A stretch of 5,641 nt of DNA from Actinomycetota bacterium (GTDB lineage: Bacteria; Actinomycetota; Actinomycetes; S36-B12; UBA5976). The stretch is from contig JAPLBX010000094.1 of assembly GCA_026392535.1 (NCBI GenBank), positions 1 through 5,641 on the forward strand, read 5' to 3'. The notes below the pieces were generated by a model. The model made no database searches. It saw only the letters and a list, made by a program, of their open reading frames with translations, and was not told where the DNA came from. The position numbers were made by a program, and so were the translations under genes. Below are positions 1 to 5,329 of the stretch, one piece after another (positions within the stretch are counted from its first letter, which is position 1; each line of letters starts with the position of its first letter).

Positions 1-496
1 GGCCTAAAAGAGCCTCTTTTAACCTGCTACCGTCTTTCAAAATTCGACTTGCATAGTTTCCAATAGACAAGTCGCTCGGAACGACGCGATGGCAAGGCAG
101 AATCAAAGGCACCTTGTTCGTCGCGCAAACTGTTGCGACTGCACGCGCAGCTTTAGGATAACCTGACAATTTCGCTAAGTCGCCGTAAGTCACTACGGAG
201 CCAGGTTCAACCCCGCGCATTTGCCGCAATACTTCTTTCTGAAAATCAGTGCCACTAACTTGCACACTTAATTCATTAAAAGCCTGCAGGCTTCCACTTT
301 CATAATCCCTAAGCGCATAGACAAATTCTTCATACGCTGTTGATTTGAATTTAGTTGGTTTGGCACGTTGCATCATTTCAATTTGCACAATTGCGCCATT
401 CTTCACAGAACCAGTGGAAGTTAAACCTTGGACATTTTCATCACAATAGACACGCAAAATCCCCAAGAAGTCAGATTCAACGAACCAGGATTGCAT
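1..496 (-). CDS. ogt: Methylated-DNA--[protein]-cysteine S-methyltransferase (Ogt/MGMT), 3' end cut by window
   Basis: Suicide DNA-repair protein that transfers the alkyl group from O6-alkylguanine (and O4-alkylthymine) to its own cysteine. I translated 165 codons from the ATG at 496; the frame is open to the window edge. Seen: the active-site motif PCHRVV with Cys135, preceded by the conserved Asn127; a TYGDLA motif (103-108) in the DNA-binding domain; and the AARAV helix with Arg118 in the arginine-finger position. The N-terminal 80 residues resemble the usual poorly conserved domain. Family members are about 160-180 residues, so only a few residues are missing. An in-frame TAA two codons before GCG-CTG-ACA-ATG fixes the start. 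No good Shine-Dalgarno is visible, which suggests translation coupled to the upstream aroG. The region after PCHRVV (GNYASRILKDGSRLKEALLG) seems a few residues longer than the usual spacing between the conserved Tyr and the final Lys-x-x-Leu-Leu. Family assignment is secure; the substrate preference is not visible. Confidence 0.93.
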   Translation of the reverse strand, partial: MQSWFVESDFLGILRVYCDENVQGLTSTGSVKNGAIVQIEMMQRAKPTKFKSTAYEEFVYALRDYESGSLQAFNELSVQVSGTDFQKEVLRQMRGVEPGSVVTYGDLAKLSGYPKAARAVATVCATNKVPLILPCHRVVPSDLSIGNYASRILKDGSRLKEALLG

Positions 497-498
497 TG

Positions 499-531
499 TC
501 AGCGCTTAAGCAGCATTTCAGCCACATGGGC
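499..531 (-). other. aroG: Out-of-frame remnant of the DAHP synthase C-terminus
   Basis: Read in the frame shifted by one base after the RLN codons of aroG, this segment encodes AHVAEMLLKR followed by TGA. Class II DAHP synthases end in a helix of the type LELAFLVAEML plus two or three residues, so the match is specific in both sequence and position. Between AAC (Asn) and the GTG of VAEML only 7 nt remain, where relatives have about 27-30, so roughly 20 or 23 nt are missing. The restored stop would lie two bases before the ogt ATG, as expected for a tight operon, whereas the present stop leaves a 21-nt gap. It is either a real deletion in this strain or a sequencing or assembly error. Confidence 0.75.
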
Positions 532-1804
532 GGTTAAGCCGCGGATCGCAGGCAGTTTCATAACGATTTTCAAGATCAATTTCTGAAAGCCCAGAGACTC
601 CGCCAATGCATTCGGTTACATCGTCACCGGTTAATTCGATGTGTAAACCGCCTGGATGGGTTCCAAGCGCCTTATGCACTTCAAAGAAGCCGAAAACTTC
701 GTCTATCACTTCTTCATATAGGCGAGTCTTGTAACCGTTGGAAGTTTCTTTAGTGTTCCCGTGCATTGGATCACAGCACCAGATAATCGGATGACCGCTT
801 TCAGTTACCGCTTTCACAATTGCAGGTAACACTTCGCGGATTTTGGTGTGTCCCATCCGCGTAATGAAAGTCAAACGTCCAGGAATCTTGTTTGGGTTAA
901 GTTTGTTTGCCAACTCAACTGCCATTTCTGGTGTTGTGCTTGGTCCTAACTTGACGCCAATTGGATTACTAATCCGGCTTGCAAAGTCAATGTGAGCGCC
1001 ATCGATCTGGCGAGTGCGTTCACCGATCCAAACAAAGTGGCCGGATACTGCATATGGCTTACTGGTTCGCGAATCAATTCGAACCAAAGGTTTTTCGTAG
1101 TCCAAAACCAATGCTTCATGAGATGCGAAAAATTCGGTTCGACGAAATTCTTCTGGATCGCGTCCGCATGCATCCATGAATGCCAAAGCTCGATCAATGT
1201 CCTGTGCCACACGTTCGTAATGTGCACCAACTGGTGATTTGCCCACGAATGATTGATTCCAGGAATGCACCATTCGCAAGTCCGCGAAACCACCTTGGGT
1301 GAATGCCCGAACTAGATTCAAAGTAGAGCAAGATGCATGGTAAGCATCAACTAGTCGCCAAGCATCAACTTTGCGTGATACTTCATTGAATTCGATGTCA
1401 TTAATGCCATCGCCCTTGTAAGACGGAAGTTCAACACCATTTCGCACTTCTGTAGGATTTGAACGAGGTTTGAAATATTGGCCAGCTAAACGACCAACTT
1501 TTACAACAGGAACACTCGCGCCATAGGTAAGAACCACAGCCATTTGTAAAACGGTTTGTAGGCGGGCCTTTATTGAGTCAGCTGTATTGGCAACAAATGT
1601 TTCGGCGCAATCGCCGCCCATCAACAAGAAACTCTCACCTAGTGCAACGGATGCTAAACGTTCAGTCAAAATGTCGCATTCACCAGCGAACACCAAAGGC
1701 GGCATTGAAGCCAATTTCGCTTTAGCGGCGGCTAGCGCGGTGGCATCAGGCCACTGTGGCTGTTGTGCAGCCGGCAAATCCGACCAATTGAGAGCAGAAG
1801 TCAT
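518..1804 (-). CDS. aroG: Class II 3-deoxy-7-phosphoheptulonate (DAHP) synthase with frameshifted C-terminus
   Basis: Cytoplasmic first enzyme of the shikimate pathway, condensing PEP with erythrose-4-phosphate to DAHP. The 428 residues follow the M. tuberculosis class II enzyme, as I recall it, throughout. Its four metal ligands (Cys87, His369, Glu411, Asp441) fall at Cys66 (GGDCAETF), His348 (DPMHGN), Glu390 (HIELTG) and Asp420 (ACDPRLN), a constant offset of 21. Other family blocks are LTYGASVPVVKVGRLAGQY (92-110), ASHEALVLDYE (227-237) and WIGERTRQIDGAH (259-271). The ATG is preceded two codons upstream by an in-frame TGA, so the N-terminus really is about 21 residues shorter than in the tuberculosis enzyme. 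The tail is odd: after RLN the frame reads RPCG and stops, where relatives continue for about 17 residues ending in a VAEML helix. That ending is present in another frame at 499-531. Catalytic residues are intact, so activity is possible, but folding, assembly or allostery may be affected. An AGGTAGG Shine-Dalgarno precedes the start. Confidence 0.95.
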   Translation of the reverse strand: MTSALNWSDLPAAQQPQWPDATALAAAKAKLASMPPLVFAGECDILTERLASVALGESFLLMGGDCAETFVANTADSIKARLQTVLQMAVVLTYGASVPVVKVGRLAGQYFKPRSNPTEVRNGVELPSYKGDGINDIEFNEVSRKVDAWRLVDAYHASCSTLNLVRAFTQGGFADLRMVHSWNQSFVGKSPVGAHYERVAQDIDRALAFMDACGRDPEEFRRTEFFASHEALVLDYEKPLVRIDSRTSKPYAVSGHFVWIGERTRQIDGAHIDFASRISNPIGVKLGPSTTPEMAVELANKLNPNKIPGRLTFITRMGHTKIREVLPAIVKAVTESGHPIIWCCDPMHGNTKETSNGYKTRLYEEVIDEVFGFFEVHKALGTHPGGLHIELTGDDVTECIGGVSGLSEIDLENRYETACDPRLNRPCG

Positions 1805-1812
1805 TGCTCAAG

Positions 1813-1819
1813 CCTACCT
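1813..1819 (-). promoter_or_regulatory. Ribosome binding site of aroG
   Basis: AGGTAGG on the minus strand lies 8 nt before the aroG ATG at 1804. It supports that start, which is also the only one possible because an in-frame TGA lies two codons upstream. Confidence 0.6.
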
Positions 1820-1888
1820 GTGAAGAAATACCCCAAAGACCCCACTGAGATTTCTGACTATTACCTTTGCGCCATTGATAGACCGCTG

Positions 1889-1893
1889 AAAGG
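1889..1893 (+). promoter_or_regulatory. Ribosome binding site of pfp
   Basis: AAAGG (within GAAAGGT) ends 6 nt before the ATG at 1900, a good Shine-Dalgarno spacing. An in-frame TAG at 1879-1881 excludes longer versions of the protein. Confidence 0.65.
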
Positions 1894-1899
1894 TTAAAT

Positions 1900-3153
1900 A
1901 TGGCTCCGATTCGCAAAGTTGCACTTCTCACTGCAGGCGGCCTTGCTCCTTGCCTATCGTCCGCCGTTGGTGGATTGATCCAGAGGTACACCGAGATTGC
2001 GCCAGAGGTCGAAATCATCGCTTACCGTGGCGGATATGCCGGCCTTCTAAAGGGTGACAGCATCCTGGTAACTCCGGAAATTCGTGAGAAGGCTCACCTG
2101 CTCCATGGCTTTGGTGGAAGCCCAATTAACAATAGTCGAGTCAAACTAACAAACATTTCCGATTGCGTTAAACGCGGTTTGGTTCAAGACGGCCAAGATC
2201 CACAACGAGTTGCGGCAGATCAACTAGTAAAAGATGGTGTGGATGTTTTACACACTATTGGTGGCGACGACACCAACACAGCCGCAGCTGACTTGGCAGC
2301 TTTTCTTGCGTCTAATAATTATGGATTGACAGTGGTAGGCCTACCTAAAACTATCGACAATGACATTGTTCCAATTGCGCAAAGTTTGGGCGCTTGGACA
2401 GCTGCTGAACAAGGAGCGGTTTTCTTCACCAATGTTGTTTCTGAACATTCTTCAAATCCGCGCATGCTCGTAATTCATGAAGTTATGGGTCGTCACTGCG
2501 GCTGGCTGACGGCAGCAACTGCACAGTCATACCGAAACATGCTAGACGAACGCGAATGGTTAGATGCTTTTGGAGTTCCAAGAAGCCGCAGAGATATCCA
2601 TGCTGTTTATGTTCCAGAGCTTGACATTGATTTGAATTCTGAAGCTGCACGACTTAGCAAAATTATGGATGAACAAGGAAACGTAAACATCTTTCTATCT
2701 GAAGGCGCTGGAGTTGACGCAATTGTTGCTGAACTGCAGTCCCGTGGCGAAGAAGTCCCACGCGACGCATTTGGTCACGTGAAAATCGATTTGATCAATC
2801 CTGGTGCATGGTTTGGTAAACAATTTGGCCCGATGATTGGCGCAGAAAAGGTATTAGTTCAAAAGAGTGGTTACTTCGCTCGCTCGGCTGCCGCTAACCA
2901 AGCGGATCTAAATCTGATTAAAGAATGTGTCGACGTTGCAGTAGATAGTGCAATGGCTATGAAGCCTGGCTTAGTGGGCCATGACGAAGAACGTGGAAAC
3001 GAACTTCGTGCAATCGAATTCGATCGCATCAAAGGTGGCAAAGCGTTCAATACTGAGCAACCATGGTTCGACGGATTGCTAAAAGGAATTCCATGGTTCG
3101 ACGGATTGTTAAAAGGAATTGGTCAGCCCAAAGGCGCAAAAGTTCAACACTAG
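1900..3153 (+). CDS. pfp: Pyrophosphate-dependent 6-phosphofructokinase with internal C-terminal duplication
   Basis: Cytoplasmic glycolytic enzyme that reversibly phosphorylates fructose-6-phosphate to fructose-1,6-bisphosphate with PPi instead of ATP. The N-terminus has the phosphofructokinase start VALLTAGGLAPCLSS (7-21). The phosphate-donor site reads GGDDTN (121-126), and Asp124 replaces the Gly of ATP-type enzymes (GGDGS). The catalytic loop is PKTIDND (149-155), with Lys150 typical of PPi users and Asp153 as the base. Substrate motifs are MGR (196-198), SEGAG (267-271) and QKSGYFARS (321-329). The sequence resembles the roughly 404-residue Propionibacterium PPi enzyme over its whole length. 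At 417 residues it is slightly long, largely because PWFDGLLKGI is repeated back to back (388-397 and 398-407); relatives carry a single copy before the final IGQP. The gene stands alone on its strand between two minus-strand units. Donor specificity rests on motif knowledge and is well founded; the effect of the duplication is unknown. Confidence 0.95.
   Translation: MAPIRKVALLTAGGLAPCLSSAVGGLIQRYTEIAPEVEIIAYRGGYAGLLKGDSILVTPEIREKAHLLHGFGGSPINNSRVKLTNISDCVKRGLVQDGQDPQRVAADQLVKDGVDVLHTIGGDDTNTAAADLAAFLASNNYGLTVVGLPKTIDNDIVPIAQSLGAWTAAEQGAVFFTNVVSEHSSNPRMLVIHEVMGRHCGWLTAATAQSYRNMLDEREWLDAFGVPRSRRDIHAVYVPELDIDLNSEAARLSKIMDEQGNVNIFLSEGAGVDAIVAELQSRGEEVPRDAFGHVKIDLINPGAWFGKQFGPMIGAEKVLVQKSGYFARSAAANQADLNLIKECVDVAVDSAMAMKPGLVGHDEERGNELRAIEFDRIKGGKAFNTEQPWFDGLLKGIPWFDGLLKGIGQPKGAKVQH
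3061..3120 (+). repeat. 30-bp in-frame tandem duplication in pfp
   Basis: Positions 3061-3090 and 3091-3120 are identical except at one base (C at 3079, T at 3109), which changes a CTA leucine codon to TTA with no amino-acid change. Each unit encodes PWFDGLLKGI, adding exactly ten residues near the C-terminus of the phosphofructokinase. The unit begins with CCATGG. The reading frame is preserved, so the gene remains open. Confidence 0.97.
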
Positions 3154-3182
3154 TTTTCTTCAAATTATTTAGAAAAGTTAGT
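3149..3182. terminator. Possible bidirectional terminator between pfp and plsC
   Basis: The 28-nt gap between the convergent stop codons holds an AT-rich inverted repeat. TTTTCT (3154-3159) pairs with AGAAAA (3171-3176) across an 11-nt loop. The stem can extend outward into both stop codons with one bulged G (3177) and one G-U pair. The T-rich and A-rich arms could serve either strand, but there is no GC-rich stem, so it would be weak. Convergent placement is the main support. Confidence 0.35.
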
Positions 3183-3913
3183 TAATTCTCTTCCGCGTCG
3201 GCAGCATTTTCAGCATCAGTGGCGTCAGCTTGCGGATTGGCCAGAATTTCTTTCGCTTTAGTTGCGTAAATATCCACATATTCCTGGCCACCGAGATTCT
3301 TTAACGAATCCATTACCAAATTCGTGGCTTCTCTCAACGCCGCTGGGTCTCTTTGCCTTCCCGCATATTGGGACATGTCAATTGGTTCACCAAAAGCTAT
3401 ACCTACTCGCATAATTTTTGGAAACACTTGACCAGTTGGCTGAATATCGTAAGTTCCAATCATTGCAACTGGAATAACTGGCACTCCAGCTTCAATTGCA
3501 ATACGGGCCAAGCCAGTTCGGCCCCGATACAACTTTCCATCTGGTGAGCGGGTTCCTTCTGGATATATGCCTAGAATCTCGCCGGATTTCAAAATGTTTA
3601 TTGCGGCATTAACTGCAGCTTCAGATGATCTTCCACCACTTCGATCTATTGGCACTTGGCCAACGCCCTGGAAGAACTTCTTCACAATCCAGCCCTTTAA
3701 TCCGCGACCTGTGAAATATTCGCTCTTCGCAAGGAATGTAATTCGACGTGGAACTGCCAAAGGAAGAAAAATCGAATCTGAGAAAGACATGTGATTCGAT
3801 GCCAAAATTGCAGCGCCTTGTTTAGGCAAGTTTTTTCTACCAGTAACTTTCGGACGAAACAATAATAAAAGAATTGGGCCTAAAACTACGCGCTTCAAAA
3901 TCCAGTAAAGCAT
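3182..3913 (-). CDS. plsC: PlsC-family 1-acyl-sn-glycerol-3-phosphate acyltransferase
   Basis: Membrane-associated lysophospholipid acyltransferase, expected to acylate lysophosphatidic acid to phosphatidic acid in phospholipid synthesis. The 243-residue protein has the family motifs in order: NHMSFSD (40-46) giving the catalytic His41-x4-Asp46 pair, a VPIDR block (87-91), YPEGTRS (117-123) for phosphate binding, and VPVIPVAM (144-151). A hydrophobic stretch near the N-terminus (about 9-19, VVLGPILLLLF) could be a membrane anchor. The C-terminus after about residue 228 is an Ala/Asp/Glu-rich tail, probably disordered. It is the last gene of the operon, starting 5 nt after glkA, with an AGGGAAG ribosome site overlapping the glkA stop. 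Its place beside a ROK glucokinase resembles what I recall of actinobacterial gene order. The family is certain; the exact acceptor lipid is not visible, and related enzymes acting on other acceptors share these motifs. Confidence 0.93.
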   Translation of the reverse strand: MLYWILKRVVLGPILLLLFRPKVTGRKNLPKQGAAILASNHMSFSDSIFLPLAVPRRITFLAKSEYFTGRGLKGWIVKKFFQGVGQVPIDRSGGRSSEAAVNAAINILKSGEILGIYPEGTRSPDGKLYRGRTGLARIAIEAGVPVIPVAMIGTYDIQPTGQVFPKIMRVGIAFGEPIDMSQYAGRQRDPAALREATNLVMDSLKNLGGQEYVDIYATKAKEILANPQADATDAENAADAEEN

Positions 3914-3920
3914 CTTCCCT
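3914..3920 (-). promoter_or_regulatory. Ribosome binding site of plsC overlapping the glkA stop
   Basis: AGGGAAG abuts the plsC ATG at 3913 and shares bases with the TAG stop of glkA. The AGGGA core sits only 2 nt from the ATG, which is close, and fits translational coupling to glkA. Confidence 0.45.
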
Positions 3921-4863
3921 ACTTTCGTCGCGCTAAATCAGCCGCACCAATTAGCCCAGCATCGTTGCCCATTTTGGCCAACTTTATTTGCGCAATTGGA
4001 CGATAGTCGCGAGCAGTTAAATTCTTGGAAAATGATTCAGCTGCTGCGTTAAGGAAATAATCTGAGCCTTGGGAGACGCCACCGCCAATAACAAAAATCT
4101 GCGGATCTAAAAGTGCCGCCAAAGACGCCATTCCAGAACCTAAGGACTTGGCCACTTCATTAAATGCACGCAAAGCAATCGGGCAACCTTTTTCAGCAGC
4201 TTGTGTGATGTGAATACCTTCTACACCTTCAGGTGTGCGATCGCCCAAACTCAAGAGAATATCTGCCTCGTCACGATATTTCTGGGCTAGTTTGCGAGCA
4301 ATCCGTAATAGAGCCGATCCGCTTGCATACTGTTCCCAGCATCCTTGCAAACCGCATCCACATTGCAGTCCTTCTTGAATCAGTGTCATATGCCCTACTT
4401 CAGCAGCAACGCCAAATGCACCTCTGACTAATTCTCCATTTGTTATCAATCCACCGCCAAGACCTGTGCCGAGGGTCAACATCACTGCGTTCTCGCTACC
4501 AACTGCGGCACCGAACTTGTATTCAGCCCAAGCAGCAGCATTGGCGTCATTTTCAATTACAACATTTAAAAACGTTAACTTTTCAAGTTCAGCTTTTAGT
4601 TTGACATTGCGCATTGGCAAGTTGGCCGTGAATAGAACTTCAGTTCGTGCAGCATCAACAAATCCTGGAGCTGCCACACATACATCCACCACACTGTGCT
4701 TTTGGGCTAGGGACTGAATAGTTTTTGCTAATTCAGAAACTACAGCAGCCGAAGTGTCTTTTGGTGTTGGAACTACAAGTTGATCAATAACTTGACCATT
4801 CTCATTTACTACACCGGCAGCAATCTTGGTTCCACCAAGGTCCACACCAATCGCCAAACTCAT
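3919..4863 (-). CDS. glkA: ROK-family glucokinase
   Basis: Cytoplasmic sugar kinase, most likely ATP-dependent glucose to glucose-6-phosphate. The 314 residues match the size of the Streptomyces GlkA type rather than the shorter polyphosphate glucokinases. Seen in order: the phosphate-binding DLGGTK (8-13); ENDANAAAWAEY (104-115) with catalytic Asp106; the glycine-rich LGTGLGGGL (131-139); the ROK signature AAEVGH (153-158), with Glu155 contacting sugar and His158 binding zinc; the zinc cysteines of CGCGLQGCWE (168-177; Cys168, Cys170, Cys175); and the adenosine-side GGG (260-262). The start is supported by AGGGGA just upstream. It sits 7 nt after the DUF5304-like gene and 5 nt before plsC, as the third visible gene of a four-gene operon. 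In streptomycetes GlkA also takes part in carbon catabolite repression; whether this one does cannot be judged. There is no N-terminal helix-turn-helix, so it is a kinase and not a ROK repressor. Confidence 0.95.
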   Translation of the reverse strand: MSLAIGVDLGGTKIAAGVVNENGQVIDQLVVPTPKDTSAAVVSELAKTIQSLAQKHSVVDVCVAAPGFVDAARTEVLFTANLPMRNVKLKAELEKLTFLNVVIENDANAAAWAEYKFGAAVGSENAVMLTLGTGLGGGLITNGELVRGAFGVAAEVGHMTLIQEGLQCGCGLQGCWEQYASGSALLRIARKLAQKYRDEADILLSLGDRTPEGVEGIHITQAAEKGCPIALRAFNEVAKSLGSGMASLAALLDPQIFVIGGGVSQGSDYFLNAAAESFSKNLTARDYRPIAQIKLAKMGNDAGLIGAADLARRK

Positions 4864-4866
4864 AAA

Positions 4867-4872
4867 TCCCCT
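4867..4872 (-). promoter_or_regulatory. Ribosome binding site of glkA
   Basis: AGGGGA on the minus strand lies 3 nt before the ATG at 4863 and overlaps the TAG stop of the preceding gene (4871-4873). The spacing is short, but it is the strongest Shine-Dalgarno match in the operon. Confidence 0.5.
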
Positions 4873-5329
4873 AGCGCTTCATCATCGATTTAATTACAGT
4901 TGAAACTACAGATTCGGTCAAGGTGTCCACAGCCTTTGGCCAGATCTCAGTTAGCTTCTCGGCGCTGCTAGTAACGCCTTTCATTGCAGACTCGACTAAG
5001 TCGGCCAAATTCTCATCATGTTCGCGCAAAGTTTTCACTCCAACGCATAGTGGGCAAACTCCACAAGTTTCAACATCGTGGGTGGAAGTTTCTTCCTTGC
5101 CATTCAATGGTTTCGAAACTGCATCCATAAATGCTGATAACAAACTTAGCCCAGAGTTGATTGCTGCACTTTGAGCTTCACCTGAAATGCCGAAAATAGT
5201 TGAATCCGGTTTGGAATCGTTCGATTGACTCTGCGCACTTGGTTTGGTTTTTGGAATTTCAAATTTTGCGGAATCGGACGCAGGTGGTCCGTTTGATACC
5301 CACCAAGGTTTATTTGTCTCTGGGCTCAT
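4871..5329 (-). CDS. DUF5304-like small Cys-cluster protein, function unknown
   Basis: A 152-residue protein with no assigned function. Residues 1-45 are polar and rich in Ser, Pro and Lys (starting MSPETNKPWW) and look disordered. Residues 46-78 are Ala/Ser/Leu-rich and probably helical. At 89-95 comes CGVCPLC, three closely spaced cysteines (Cys89, Cys92, Cys95), with His84 nearby as a possible fourth ligand. This is followed by a predicted helical tail (97-152) ending in basic residues. Streptomyces and other actinobacteria carry a DUF5304 protein with a Cys-Pro-x-Cys motif near the same glucokinase and SRPBCC genes, as I recall, and this looks like its counterpart; no profile search was possible. 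The ATG overlaps the SRPBCC stop (ATGA), so the two are probably translated together. There is no signal peptide or clear transmembrane segment. Metal binding is a reasonable inference, not shown. Confidence is high that the gene is real and moderate for the family. Confidence 0.8.
   Translation of the reverse strand: MSPETNKPWWVSNGPPASDSAKFEIPKTKPSAQSQSNDSKPDSTIFGISGEAQSAAINSGLSLLSAFMDAVSKPLNGKEETSTHDVETCGVCPLCVGVKTLREHDENLADLVESAMKGVTSSAEKLTEIWPKAVDTLTESVVSTVIKSMMKR

Larger units (their letters stand above)
1805..1899. promoter_or_regulatory. Divergent intergenic region between aroG and pfp
   Basis: The two genes are transcribed away from each other across this 95-nt gap, so promoters for both must lie here or just inside the opposing gene. 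On the plus strand a weak candidate for pfp is CTGACT (1854-1859) as -35, with an AT-rich element around TTGATAGA (1875-1882) as -10; the match to consensus is poor. I could not pick a convincing promoter for aroG. No clear operator palindrome or attenuator leader is visible. The region as a regulatory spacer is well supported by gene orientation; the individual promoter boxes are guesses. Confidence 0.5.

Noticed and set aside
355..537. 60-codon plus-strand ORF across the ogt-aroG junction
   Set aside because: It is antisense to ogt, whose motifs are unambiguous, and has low-complexity, His/Gln-rich composition typical of a shadow frame.
946..1293. 115-codon minus-strand ORF in a second frame, plus plus-strand ORFs at 979-1179 and 992-1237
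   Set aside because: All lie inside the well-supported DAHP synthase coding sequence; they have no family resemblance and no independent ribosome site.
1805..1899. Attenuator or trp-like leader peptide ahead of aroG
   Set aside because: There is no run of aromatic codons, leader ORF or terminator hairpin in the 95 nt.
1746..2018. 90-codon minus-strand ORF spanning the aroG-pfp divergent region
   Set aside because: It overlaps the starts of two clear genes on both sides, has no recognisable motif, and would occupy the only promoter space for both.
3061..3120. CRISPR or mobile-element repeat
   Set aside because: There are only two directly adjacent units with no spacer, no flanking inverted repeats and no transposase; the units are in frame within pfp and are a simple tandem duplication.
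4466..4717. 83-codon plus-strand ORF inside glkA, and similar ones at 4233-4427, 3353-3547, 3567-3794 and 4923-5174
   Set aside because: These are antisense shadows of genes with clear family motifs or tight operon placement.
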